Origin: Thermoleophilia bacterium UBA6103
GTDB taxonomy: Bacteria; Actinomycetota; Thermoleophilia; UBA2241
Direction: 5' to 3'
Length of the DNA stretch: 64,000 nucleotides
Assembly: GCA_002423545.1 (NCBI GenBank)
Contig: DIWP01000001.1
Coordinates: 1-64,000, forward strand
Positions 26,554-34,731 of this stretch are shown piece by piece (position 1 is the first letter of the stretch; each line of letters opens with the position of its first letter). Both the position numbers and the translations under genes were made by a program. A model generated the notes under the pieces. The model was not told the DNA's origin and ran no database searches. It saw only the letters and a list, made by a program, of their open reading frames with translations.

Positions 26554-27434
26554 GTCGCCTCCTTGTTGTCGTTGACTGGATCGTCGAGGAGCCGCACCTG
26601 GGTGCGGGTGCGATAGCGGGTCACGATCTTCACGGCCTGGGGGCCGAAGAGGAGCGCGCAGAGCACGGTGGCGGCCACATGGGCGGCGTCGAAGAAAGCG
26701 CCCTGAGCGTAGAGCGCGATGAACGCCGGCCACGTGTGCGCAGAGAACGTGATGTACATCCACAGCGTCATGAACCAGCCGAACGCCAGCGACAGGGCGC
26801 CACCGACGAGGGCCAGCTCGCAGCGACCGGGTCGCCGACCGTGCCGGCCCATGAGGCCGCCGGCGAAGCCGACGGCACCCCAGGCGACCATCTGCCAGGG
26901 TGTCCAGGGCCCTTGCCCGAAGAAGAAATTGGACACGAGCGCCGTGGTGGCTCCGATCATGAAGCCGGCGCTGGGTCCGAACCCGATGCCGCCCACCAGG
27001 ACGATGAAGGTCACCGGCTTGAAGTTGGGCAGCGAGGCGAAGAGGATGCGGCCTGCCGTGGCGAGCGCGGCGACGGCGGCGACGATGGCGATCTCCTGGG
27101 CGGGCACGGCGCGCAGGCCGTAGAGGGCAACGCCCAGCGCCACCACCGCCGCCACGAGTCCGAACGACACCGCCCCCCAGTTCACGCCGCCGGGGTCGAT
27201 GATCGTCCAGACGATGAGACCGGCCACCGTGCAGGCGGCAGCGGCGACGACCATTACGCCGGCGGGCGATCGGCCGGACCCGGTGACGCGCCATCGTGAG
27301 GCGAGCGATGGAGGAGACGCTGTGAGGGCGGCTGCGAGCGGGGTCGCCGCGGCGCCGGACGGACGGGGCATCTGATCCGTGAGCGTCGGTTGTTCGACGT
27401 CGCGACACGACGGAGAAGCGGTCGCTGCCGTCAT
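26547..27434 (-). CDS. ECF transporter S component, predicted cobalamin/corrinoid-specific
   Basis: The product has 295 residues. About six hydrophobic helices begin near residue 45. The segment ATAGRILFASLPNFKP, then GGIGFGPSAGFMIGATTALVSNFFFGQGPW, is characteristic of a substrate-binding S subunit. The N-terminal 40 residues are polar and may be cytosolic. It lies between the fused EcfA ATPase and the secreted barrel gene. Specificity for cobalamin is inferred from the riboswitch and cobO in the operon. The start (ATG 27,434) has no clear Shine-Dalgarno; GTG 27,455, 6 bases after the ATPase stop, is an alternative. Confidence 0.75.
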   Translation of the reverse strand: MTAATASPSCRDVEQPTLTDQMPRPSGAAATPLAAALTASPPSLASRWRVTGSGRSPAGVMVVAAAACTVAGLIVWTIIDPGGVNWGAVSFGLVAAVVALGVALYGLRAVPAQEIAIVAAVAALATAGRILFASLPNFKPVTFIVLVGGIGFGPSAGFMIGATTALVSNFFFGQGPWTPWQMVAWGAVGFAGGLMGRHGRRPGRCELALVGGALSLAFGWFMTLWMYITFSAHTWPAFIALYAQGAFFDAAHVAATVLCALLFGPQAVKIVTRYRTRTQVRLLDDPVNDNKEATC

Positions 27435-27460
27435 GTCTGTGCCGTATGGCGTCACGCGGC

Positions 27461-29197
27461 TCACAGGGCGGTCCAGACGACGTCGTCTTCGGTGAGTGCG
27501 CCCGGCAGATCGCGACGCAGGAGCCGGTTGATCTGTGTCGAGAAGAAGAGCGAGCCGTGCAGCGCCTCTCGAACCGGCGCGTCGGCCAGTATGCCGCCGT
27601 CGCCGAGCACCACGACACGGTCGGCGGTACGGGCCGCGAACTCCACGTCGTGCGTGACCACCACGACGCAGCGGCCGGCGCCGGCCCAACGACGCAGAAG
27701 GGCGGCAAGGTCGTTCTTGTGCGCCGGGTCCATGCCCCGCGTCGGCTCGTCCAGCACCACGACCGCAGGATCGCCGCAGGAGACGATGGCCAGCGCCACG
27801 CGTGTCCGTTCGCCGCCGGACAGGTCGCGGGGGTCGCGGCCGAGCAGCGCTCCGAGGTCCAGATCCGAGACCAGCATCGACCTCGTCGCCTCGGCCTCGG
27901 CAGGCGGGATGCCCAGTGTCGAGAACGAGAAGTCGAGTTCATCGGCGACGCTGTCCCGCACGAAGTAGGCGCCCGGGTTCTGGCCGAGGAAAGCACAGGT
28001 GCGTGCCGCTTCGGCGACGGACATCGACGTCACCTCGGTACCGGTCAGGAGGACCTTGCCGGTGAGGGGCCTGGCCATGCCGTTGAAGTGACGGACGAGG
28101 GTCGACTTGCCGGCGCCGTTCTCTCCCATGATGGCCACCAGGTCACCCGGCCACAGCGCCAGGTCGACCTCGTCGAGGACGGGCCGATCCGGCGGGTAGC
28201 CGGCCGTGAGGCGCCGGACCTCCACCGCGGCCATCGGCCGGCGTCGGAACATCCCGCGAGAGGACGGGCCCGCACCCTCCGTCGTAACCGCGGCGCTCGC
28301 GCTCGCGGTCGGTCCCGGCTCTCGGGTGGCGGCGGAGGCGAGGACGTCCGATCCGGCGAGCGCCAGCCTGCGACGCGCGTCCTTGACGGTCATGGGAAGC
28401 GCGACCAGGTCCTCTGCGGAGGCCGCTCCGTTGAGCCGACCGGCGAACAGCCGCGCCACCGGCGGCAGCAGCTCGCGGCGTCCCCGGGCGGCCCAGGCGG
28501 CAAAGCTCTGGGGGTCGGTATCCTGCAGGATGGCCCCGTCCTCCATGTAGAGCACGCGCGTCGCCAGGTAGAGGCATCGCTCGATGCGGTGTTCGGCGAG
28601 CACGATGGTCGAACCGGTGTCTTCAGACAGGCGTCGGACGGCGGCGAGGAGGTCTTCGGAGCTGACCGGATCGAGCTGGGACGTCGGTTCGTCGAGCAGC
28701 AGAAGCTGCGGCTGCATCGCCAGGACGGCGGCGAGGGCCACCTTCTGGAGCTCTCCGCCCGAGAGCGTGGCCAGCTCGGCATGCCGCAGCCGCGAGAGGC
28801 CGAGAGAGAGCAGTGACTCCTCGACGAGTCGCGAGATCGCCGGGCCCGCCAATCCCAGGTTCTCGAGGCCGAACGCCAGCTCGCGCTCCACGCTGACCAT
28901 GACGGCCTGGTTCTCCGGATCCTGGAAGACCATGCCGACGTGTTCGGCGAGGTCCCGCGGGTCGGTGGTGCGGGTGTCGAGACCGGCGATCACCGCATGC
29001 CCGGAGAACGTACCGCCATGGAAGTGCGGGACCAGCCCGCACAGGGCGCGCAGGAGCGTCGACTTGCCGCTGCCGGACCCGCCGATCACAAGGACGACCT
29101 CCGCCGGTCGCAGGGCGAGCGTCGCGTCACGCAATGCCGGCGACTGCCTTTCCGGGTAGGTGTAGGTGACGTGTTCGAGTCGGGCGACCGGTTCCAT
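27461..29197 (-). CDS. Fused double ATPase of an ECF transporter (EcfA-EcfA')
   Basis: The product has 578 residues with two complete ABC ATPase halves. The first has Walker A GGSGSGKST, signature LSGGELQK and Walker B LLLLDEPTSQLD. The second (from about residue 300) has GENGAGKST, LSGGERTR and VVVLDEPTRGMD. Two separate EcfA proteins normally pair; here they are one chain joined by an Ala/Ser/Gly linker near 270-300. The ATG shares one base with the ecfT stop (TGATG). The longer in-frame reading to 29,503 runs back through ecfT and is a shadow. Confidence 0.92.
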   Translation of the reverse strand: MEPVARLEHVTYTYPERQSPALRDATLALRPAEVVLVIGGSGSGKSTLLRALCGLVPHFHGGTFSGHAVIAGLDTRTTDPRDLAEHVGMVFQDPENQAVMVSVERELAFGLENLGLAGPAISRLVEESLLSLGLSRLRHAELATLSGGELQKVALAAVLAMQPQLLLLDEPTSQLDPVSSEDLLAAVRRLSEDTGSTIVLAEHRIERCLYLATRVLYMEDGAILQDTDPQSFAAWAARGRRELLPPVARLFAGRLNGAASAEDLVALPMTVKDARRRLALAGSDVLASAATREPGPTASASAAVTTEGAGPSSRGMFRRRPMAAVEVRRLTAGYPPDRPVLDEVDLALWPGDLVAIMGENGAGKSTLVRHFNGMARPLTGKVLLTGTEVTSMSVAEAARTCAFLGQNPGAYFVRDSVADELDFSFSTLGIPPAEAEATRSMLVSDLDLGALLGRDPRDLSGGERTRVALAIVSCGDPAVVVLDEPTRGMDPAHKNDLAALLRRWAGAGRCVVVVTHDVEFAARTADRVVVLGDGGILADAPVREALHGSLFFSTQINRLLRRDLPGALTEDDVVWTAL

Positions 29198-30255
29198 CAC
29201 GGCTCTGCCGGCTGCAGGGGGGTACCGCCGGTGGGGCGCAGCAGCGCCGCGTCGTGGGCTCGCCGTCGGATCGCCAGGCGCGTGTCGACGACGCCCGGCA
29301 GCACCAGGGTCGCTGCGACGAGCGCTGCGGCCGTGACGAGCCACGATGGGTCGCTCAGGTCCGGGAAGGGGTCGTCGGTGAGCGGGAAGTAGTTGAACGA
29401 CGCGATCCCCGTCGCCAGTCCGGCAAGCACTGCGGCGACGGCGCCCGCGGCACAGAGCACGATGAGCACGTCGGCCGCCCGCCAGCGGCGGCCGCGGTGC
29501 CACGCCCGCCGGCCGGGACGTCCGTAGCCCCGCGCCTCCATCGACTCGGCGACGTCGGTGGCACGCTCCAGGCTGCGCGATATCAACGCTCCGAGGAGCG
29601 GTAGGCGTCGCGTCGCCTTCTGTCGCCAGCTGCCGCGATCGAGCTCCACGCCGCGCGCGCGCTGAGCGTCGGAGATCCGTGCCGCATCCCGTGAGAGCAC
29701 CGGGAACATGCGTGTCGCCAGTGAGACCACCAGACCGGAACGGAACGACACGCGGCTCATGATCGCGAGCTGTTCGTCCTGGTCGAGCAGTGTGGTGTAG
29801 AGCGCGAAGGCGGCGACGACGGCGACCAGCCTGACCGCCATGCCGACGGCGAAGTAGATGCCCTGGATGGAGATGGCGATGTGCAGCGGCCCGAGCTCGG
29901 CCTGCCAGAGCACGTCGAGCCCCGCCTGGCTCACCAGAGGGTTGACGATGAACAGGAAGACGGTGATGTAGAGGCCGAAGCGGAGGTACGGCCAGGCGGC
30001 GCGTAGACGACGCGAGAGGACCAGGACGAGAAGGATGACAGCGAGGACGACGGCCACCTGGATGGGGTTGGCGATCACGATCGATGCCACCATGAGAGCG
30101 GCGATGCCGGCCAGAGCCGCCGCCGGCTGAGCCGCGGCCAGGCCGTGGGTGGGCGGTCGCCCTGCCCAGCGATCGCGACGGACACCGCCGGCTGCCGATC
30201 GGCCGCCGGGTCCGACCGCCGAGGATCGTCCCTGCTGTGCCGTGTCAGAGGGCAC
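29197..30255 (-). CDS. ecfT: EcfT transmembrane coupling protein
   Basis: The product has 352 residues. Helices cover about 35-150, followed by the coupling helices with the two Ala-Arg-Gly motifs (RARGVELD and EARGYGRP) that transmit ATPase motion to the S component. Two further helices lie at the C-terminus (about 255-330). The start is GTG 30,255, just after the preceding lipoprotein stop, with GGAG 9 bases upstream. It forms the core of the ECF importer with the adjacent ATPase and S component. Confidence 0.9.
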   Translation of the reverse strand: MPSDTAQQGRSSAVGPGGRSAAGGVRRDRWAGRPPTHGLAAAQPAAALAGIAALMVASIVIANPIQVAVVLAVILLVLVLSRRLRAAWPYLRFGLYITVFLFIVNPLVSQAGLDVLWQAELGPLHIAISIQGIYFAVGMAVRLVAVVAAFALYTTLLDQDEQLAIMSRVSFRSGLVVSLATRMFPVLSRDAARISDAQRARGVELDRGSWRQKATRRLPLLGALISRSLERATDVAESMEARGYGRPGRRAWHRGRRWRAADVLIVLCAAGAVAAVLAGLATGIASFNYFPLTDDPFPDLSDPSWLVTAAALVAATLVLPGVVDTRLAIRRRAHDAALLRPTGGTPLQPAEP

Positions 30256-30256
30256 G

Positions 30257-31228
30257 TCAGTCTTCTCCGCCGGCCTGCTGTGGGAGGCGCACGAGCTCGT
30301 CGCCACGCAGGCCGATCGCCACGTAGGCGCCCGGTATCCCGTCGCCGAGTCGCTCGATGAGCGTGCCGATGGCCCGTGCGTCGCGGCCGATGAAGACCAG
30401 CAGCGTCGCCTCGGCGTCCTCCGGGTGCGGCGCGCCGAGCACGGCCGCGTCGAGTTCGCCTCGCGGCGTGCCGGTGTAGTCCAGAGCCAGCAATGTCGGG
30501 CCGTCGATGGCGACGAAGATGCCGGCCTGTGCGCCGGGATCCAGCAACGCGGACAGCCATGTGTCCCCCTGCAGCTCCGCGACGGTCGCCACGACCAGCG
30601 ACGGATCGGACGGCAAAGGCGAGAGCGGTCGCGCAGCATCGACCGTGAGTCCCTGTGCCGTAGCCCACGCCGCGACAGCGTCGGCCTCAGCGTCCGCAAG
30701 CAGCGCCAGTGAGCTGTCCTGCCAGGGCTGCGGGAAGGCCTGCAGCACCACCGGCATGAAGCCCGAGCCCTGCCAGGCGTGGTGGTCCCACCAGATCGTC
30801 TCACCGCCGGTCAGGCGCTGGTCGGCGGCGCCGACCTGCCCCATCCGGCCGGCGACCCAGTAGAACCAGTCGCGGGGCTCGCCGGTGGCGCCGAAGGTAC
30901 TCTCGATGCCGTCGATGGCGTTCACGAAGCCACCACCGTAGGCTGTCTTGACCTCAGCCTGAGTGGCCAGGACCTCCATCACATCGGTCTCGTCCTCGAA
31001 GTCGACCAGGACGTCACGCAGGACGTCGGCACCGAAGCCCGTGGAGATCACGAGCCGGATCTTGTCGGCTGGGACTGCCGCGGCCGCGGGAGAGGCGTCG
31101 TCGCGGGCCGACGAGGCAGTGCTCGAGGTCCCGTCCTCCTCACTGCGGACGCCGGCGCAGCCGGTCACCGACACGAGCAGCAGGCCAAAGACCATGACTA
31201 TCCCCGGCAAAGCGGCCGCTGGGGCCAC
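30257..31228 (-). CDS. DUF4430-containing lipoprotein, predicted corrinoid-binding
   Basis: The product has about 323 residues. The hydrophobic leader ends in VTGC, a good lipobox, so it is probably membrane-tethered outside the cell. A polar Ser/Ala linker follows. The DUF4430 region is seen in RDWFYWVAGRMGQVGAADQRLTGG followed by EWWDH-like WWDHHAW. This domain is also the C-terminal beta domain of intrinsic factor and transcobalamin. The C-terminal third (about 230-320) is an alpha/beta region I do not recognise. The start is uncertain: GTG 31,228 is preferred because it gives a full hydrophobic leader; ATG 31,195 is also possible. Confidence 0.7.
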   Translation of the reverse strand: MAPAAALPGIVMVFGLLLVSVTGCAGVRSEEDGTSSTASSARDDASPAAAAVPADKIRLVISTGFGADVLRDVLVDFEDETDVMEVLATQAEVKTAYGGGFVNAIDGIESTFGATGEPRDWFYWVAGRMGQVGAADQRLTGGETIWWDHHAWQGSGFMPVVLQAFPQPWQDSSLALLADAEADAVAAWATAQGLTVDAARPLSPLPSDPSLVVATVAELQGDTWLSALLDPGAQAGIFVAIDGPTLLALDYTGTPRGELDAAVLGAPHPEDAEATLLVFIGRDARAIGTLIERLGDGIPGAYVAIGLRGDELVRLPQQAGGED

Positions 31229-31295
31229 GGAGCCTGCGCCTTCACGCCGCCACTGCGGCGTGATGACGCGTCGTAGCCGGAGCTGTAGACTGCGC

Positions 31296-31383
31296 AGAGC
31301 AGCGCTCCAGGGGCGTGCGACGGGTGCGACCGCGGGAATCGGGGGGACTCGGTCGCTCACTCGCACGCCCCTGCAGCGTTGCT
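31296..31383 (-). other. Long imperfect hairpin between the two DUF4430 genes
   Basis: AGGGGCGTGCGA (31,309-31,320) pairs perfectly with 31,361-31,372. After a 2x2 internal loop, about 11 further bases pair (31,296-31,306 with 31,375-31,385, one G-U). The unpaired centre is about 40 bases. There is no T-run, so it may be an RNA stability or processing element rather than a terminator. Confidence 0.5.
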
Positions 31384-31457
31384 CTCGTGTGTTCGTCTGG
31401 TCTCCATCTCGACGCTCTTGACCCTTCAACAGGTCCGTCCTCTTGTGTTGGTGGGAG

Positions 31458-31499
31458 GCCGGCACCCGACGGCCGTGAAGGGGACCGCCGGGTGCCGGC
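31458..31499 (-). terminator. Hairpin downstream of the first DUF4430 gene
   Basis: GCCGGCACCC (31,458-31,467) pairs perfectly with GGGTGCCGGC (31,490-31,499), with further pairs inside. It begins 19 bases after the stop of the riboswitch-controlled gene. No T-run follows, so it may only attenuate or protect the 3' end of the first cistron. Confidence 0.55.
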
Positions 31500-31517
31500 T
31501 CATCGCAGGCCGTGCGA

Positions 31518-32663
31518 CTACTTGCGGACGCTGACGTTGTGCATCTTGACCGTCGAGACGCGGCCCCACTCGTCCCAGGCCTTCAGGTAGACCGTGACCC
31601 GCTTGCCGATCCGTTTGCCTGTCCTGCCCGTCCAGGTGAAGCCCTGCCGGCCGCCGCTTGCGTGGGTCCTCCAGCCGCGGGCGAGCGTCGTGCTGCCGCT
31701 CTTGATCCACCACTGGACGCGGGCGGCCTTGTTGATCTTGTACCGCACCGTCAGAGCACGATTGCGCCGGAACTTCTTCGGTGTGGCCGTCACGCCGCTG
31801 AACGCCGGCTTGCTGCCCACATTGACGATGACCGTGTCGGAGCGTGCGTACACGGTGCCGTCCATGGCCTTCTCGGCCCAGACGTAGTACGTGCCGTTGC
31901 CGAGGTTCGGCAGGTCAAGCCGCTTGTTGGAGCGACTGGCCTTGAACCTGACCTTGGCGCCCGCCAGCTTGAGGCCCTTGGAGCGCGAGCCGGTCAGGAC
32001 GCTGGCCCGGTTACCGACGTAGACGGTCGCGCCGGACACCTCGGGGAACTGGTCCGGCGTCTGGATCATGCTCGGATCGCTGATGCCGAAACGGGTGGCG
32101 TCGGCCTGGCTGTTGACCTTGGCCAGGTCGTCACCCTTGATCGTCAGGTCCAATGCCTGTCCCGGTGTCAGGGCGCGCACCGGCGAGCCGTCGATGACGA
32201 GCAGCGTGCTCGGCTTCGAGAACGTGTTGTCGGGGTTCTGGAACCAGAGGTAGTCGTCATCGGCGACGCTCGGCAGGTTGGCGGCTCCCAAAGGCGAGCT
32301 ATAGCCGTTGACGGCGAACGACCACCAGTCCGCGTAGGTCACCGGGTCCATAGCCTGGCGGGAGAACCAGCCGACGAACGGCCCCATACCGAAGACATCG
32401 AAGTCCCAGGTGACGCCGGCCATCTCGGTGGCAAGGGCGGTCGCTCCGAAGGCCGTGGCCTCCGTCGAGGTGTACTCGGTCCCCTCGCTGTCGTAGTAGG
32501 TCCCGCCTCCGGCGGCTTCCTCGACCCACGTCTGCGGCAGGGCGGTGAAGCCCTTGGCCTCGACTCTGACGCTGGTCTCGACGGCGAGCGCCGCCGGGGC
32601 GGCGAGGAGCACGGTCAACAGGACGAGCCCCAACGCCAGTGGCACGGACATCCGCTTCTTCAC
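31518..32663 (-). CDS. Secreted DUF4430-like protein with C-terminal Ig-like domain, first gene after the cobalamin riboswitch
   Basis: The product has 381 residues with a classical signal peptide (MKKR, hydrophobic core, cleavage after ALA near 27). Residues about 30-160 resemble DUF4430: an opening VEAKGFTALPQTWV strand, then DWWSFAVNGYSSPLG and DDDYLWFQN. Residues about 165-280 carry beta-rich segments, and the last 100 form an Ig-like module (KKFRRNRALTVRYKI to VSVRK). The protein is basic at the C-terminus, which could favour cell-wall association. The start is GTG 32,663 with AAAGGAGG 4 bases upstream. The riboswitch, promoter and terminator lie directly upstream. Binding of corrinoid is inferred. 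Confidence 0.75.
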   Translation of the reverse strand: MKKRMSVPLALGLVLLTVLLAAPAALAVETSVRVEAKGFTALPQTWVEEAAGGGTYYDSEGTEYTSTEATAFGATALATEMAGVTWDFDVFGMGPFVGWFSRQAMDPVTYADWWSFAVNGYSSPLGAANLPSVADDDYLWFQNPDNTFSKPSTLLVIDGSPVRALTPGQALDLTIKGDDLAKVNSQADATRFGISDPSMIQTPDQFPEVSGATVYVGNRASVLTGSRSKGLKLAGAKVRFKASRSNKRLDLPNLGNGTYYVWAEKAMDGTVYARSDTVIVNVGSKPAFSGVTATPKKFRRNRALTVRYKINKAARVQWWIKSGSTTLARGWRTHASGGRQGFTWTGRTGKRIGKRVTVYLKAWDEWGRVSTVKMHNVSVRK

Positions 32664-32716
32664 GGATCCTCCTTTCCGGCGCCGGTCGCATTCCCCCCTG
32701 CTTCGCGAAGCTGCCC

Positions 32717-32752
32717 GAAGAAAAGGACCCCGTCGCTTCCGCTACGGGGTCC
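32717..32752 (-). terminator. Intrinsic terminator of the cobalamin riboswitch
   Basis: On the minus strand GGACCCCGT (32,752-32,744) pairs with ACGGGGTCC (32,733-32,725), loop 10 bases, directly followed by TTTTCTTC. It lies between the riboswitch and the gene start, the layout of transcriptional control by premature termination. Confidence 0.85.
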
Positions 32753-32807
32753 GGCAAGGCTCGAAACGAACAGAGCCCCCATCCGCGTGGGAAGCAGCTT
32801 CACGTAA

Positions 32808-32972
32808 GCGGCTCGCTCGGTTTTCTGACTTCCGGTCGATTGCCTGGCCGTCGCTGCCTTCCCGGGCCTCTGCCCAGTGGCTCTCCTAAAGGAGACCGCG
32901 ACGGTCGCGACCGGTCACAGCGGCGGGACCGTGCCGGAGTTGCACCGACTTCCCGTTGGGCGCTACAGCCGC
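32808..32972 (-). promoter_or_regulatory. Cobalamin (B12) riboswitch
   Basis: Read on the minus strand, P1 is formed by GCGGCT (32,972-32,967) and AGCCGC (32,813-32,808). The conserved core GGTGCAACTCCGGCACGG is followed by TCCCGCCGCTGTGA (32,946-32,915), then GCCACTGG and GGGAAGGC. The B12 box AAGTCAGAAAACCGAGC (32,831-32,815) closes the aptamer. The AGTCAG box and the CCCGCCGCTGTGA element are diagnostic. With the terminator just downstream, the expected logic is repression of the uptake operon when adenosylcobalamin is plentiful. Confidence 0.92.
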
Positions 32973-32997
32973 GCGCCATCGGTAGATGAACGAGTGC

Positions 32998-33026
32998 ATG
33001 CTAGCGCAGCGAGCAGGGTGTGTCCA
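32998..33026 (-). promoter_or_regulatory. Sigma70-type promoter of the cobalamin-uptake operon
   Basis: TGGACA (33,026-33,021), 17 bases, then TAGCAT (33,003-32,998) on the minus strand. Initiation would fall about 15-20 bases before the riboswitch aptamer. Confidence 0.7.
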
Positions 33027-33088
33027 GTGGGAGATTTTCTCGTCTCAGCGGGATGCTGCGGTGATGAGCGGGGCGGTCGCTGCGCCGG

Positions 33089-33589
33089 CTACTTGGGCAG
33101 CTCTTCCCGAACGTCCCAGAGGACGTCTCCGCTGCGGTAGTCGAGCATGGCGATGATCAGGTCCTGGCCGCTGCGGCGCACAGTGCCCTCGATCTGCCAG
33201 ACGAAGCGGAAGGGCGGCACGATCGTGGCCGCCTGATCGAGATCGGCGGGAAGGCCGGTGAGGTCGGCACCATCGGGCAGCGGCTCGAAGGTGTGGGCAG
33301 CGCCCGGACTCAGGTAGAGCAGCCGGGCCGCCACGACCTCGAAGTCACTGCCGCGGAACAGCTGATCGGCCTCCTGGTACGCGGCGCCGGAGGTCTTCAG
33401 ACGCGAGTCGCCGGGGACGGTGAGGCCTGCCACCAGGAACCGCCAGCTCCGCCACGGATGCGTGAGGAAGCTCGCGTTCTGACTCCCGGCAGTGTACCGA
33501 TACGCCACGAGCGAGGGCAGATAGAAGACGACCAGCGCCGCGACGAGCGCCACCAGCGCCCAGAACAGCTTCGATCTGCCTCTCAGCAT
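33089..33589 (-). CDS. Membrane-anchored protein of unknown function
   Basis: The product has 166 residues. One N-terminal helix (about 8-29) would leave the remaining 135 residues outside the membrane. The rest is a soluble alpha/beta region with DYRSGDVLWDV near the end; I do not recognise a family. It starts 33 bases after the stop of the MBL-fold gene in the same direction, so the two may be cotranscribed. It ends about 60 bases before the cobalamin promoter. Confidence 0.6.
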   Translation of the reverse strand: MLRGRSKLFWALVALVAALVVFYLPSLVAYRYTAGSQNASFLTHPWRSWRFLVAGLTVPGDSRLKTSGAAYQEADQLFRGSDFEVVAARLLYLSPGAAHTFEPLPDGADLTGLPADLDQAATIVPPFRFVWQIEGTVRRSGQDLIIAMLDYRSGDVLWDVREELPK

Positions 33590-33622
33590 GGTGCCGCCGC
33601 GCCTCCTCCCGTCCGCTGGTCG

Positions 33623-34474
33623 TCAGTAGCGCGCAAGCTCACGCACATGCAGGTCATCGGGCACCGTCGTGCGTGGGAAAAGCGCTCTCGCCGACCTTCC
33701 CTGCTCGGCATAGTAGTCCTCATCGAAGAGCGGGTTGAGGTGCACCAGCAGCAGCTCCTCGACTCCGGCTCGCGCAGCCAGCTGCGCCGCCTGTCTGGCC
33801 GACGTGTGCGACGCATACGCATGGCGGACCATGTCTTCCCAGCCGGGCTCGCCCTCCTCCTTGCCGTCGATCCAGGCCTCGTGGATCAGCACCTCGGCTC
33901 CCGCGGCAAAGGCTGCCGTCGCCTCGTCGTACACCGTGTCGGTGGCCAGCACGAAATGGTCGACGACCCTGTACGCGACGCTGACGTCGGCGTGAGACTG
34001 AGCCCGCACCATGACGCGAAGCCCGGCGATGTCGTTCTCACCGGCGCACACGGTGCTCAGGCTCACCCGCTTCTGACTGGCCCAAGCCTCGGGAAAGAAC
34101 GGTGGCCGGATGAGGGACGGCACCCCGTCCGGCGGCTCGACACCGTTGACCGCGGCCTCCGGGACGTGGACGGTGACACGAAGCCGGGGAAAGACCCCGG
34201 AGAGGTAGCTGAGGCCGACTGTATGGTCGAGGTGATAGTGCGTCAGCAGAAGATGCACCTCGTCGACGCCGTCGAGCAGGCTCGCGGCCGGTGGGCGCAG
34301 GAAGCGGCCGAGCCCGGTACCGGCGTCCAGCACCAGCAGCGTGGCGCCATCACGGTAGGCCAGACACGTGGTGGCTCGTCGTGGCGTGGGGATCCAACCC
34401 TGGGTGCCGAGGATCATGAGGAGGGGCCTGTCATCGCGCCCTTCGGGGTCGTACCGGTGGGTGTCGGATGCCAT
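33623..34474 (-). CDS. MBL-fold metallo-hydrolase, RNase Z-like
   Basis: The product has 283 residues. The metal-binding motif is THYHLDH (HxHxDH type), with further ligands expected in SHADVSV, ATDTVYD and the SHTSARQAA/VHLNP region. The pattern resembles RNase Z and related phosphodiesterases, but the usual RNase Z exosite arm is not obvious. The substrate cannot be assigned. The start is ATG 34,474 with GGGAGG 3 bases upstream; ATG 34,543 is a weaker alternative. Confidence 0.8.
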   Translation of the reverse strand: MASDTHRYDPEGRDDRPLLMILGTQGWIPTPRRATTCLAYRDGATLLVLDAGTGLGRFLRPPAASLLDGVDEVHLLLTHYHLDHTVGLSYLSGVFPRLRVTVHVPEAAVNGVEPPDGVPSLIRPPFFPEAWASQKRVSLSTVCAGENDIAGLRVMVRAQSHADVSVAYRVVDHFVLATDTVYDEATAAFAAGAEVLIHEAWIDGKEEGEPGWEDMVRHAYASHTSARQAAQLAARAGVEELLLVHLNPLFDEDYYAEQGRSARALFPRTTVPDDLHVRELARY

Positions 34475-34651
34475 GCTCCTCCCGTCCGTGGTCGAGGGTT
34501 GCTGCCACGCGGCCATCGCCGTCCGGCCTGCGGGCACCTGCATTCTAACGCCGGTCCGGGTCGCCCCGCCGGGCCGCCGAGGTACGCACTGCGGCGCGAG
34601 CCCTGTCCCATGCGCGGGATGCCCGCTCGCTCGTCTGCCGGTCGACGCGTG

Positions 34652-34660
34652 TGATATAGG
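34652..34660 (+). promoter_or_regulatory. Extended -10 promoter element before the MMPL gene
   Basis: TG-A-TATAGG (34,652-34,660) matches an extended -10 element. It would start transcription about 5 bases before GTG 34,672 or 65 bases before ATG 34,732. Confidence 0.4.
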
Positions 34661-34731
34661 TTGGAGCCATCGTGCGCGGCTCCGGGTGTGGCGTGAGGGG
34701 CCTGTACGGCAAAGGGAGGTCGCCGGGCATC

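Noticed and set aside
25528..27996. 822-codon continuous minus-strand frame
   Set aside because: Only the part from 26,553 down is real (barrel protein with signal peptide and AAGGAGG). The upstream part is the wrong frame of the S-component and EcfA genes.
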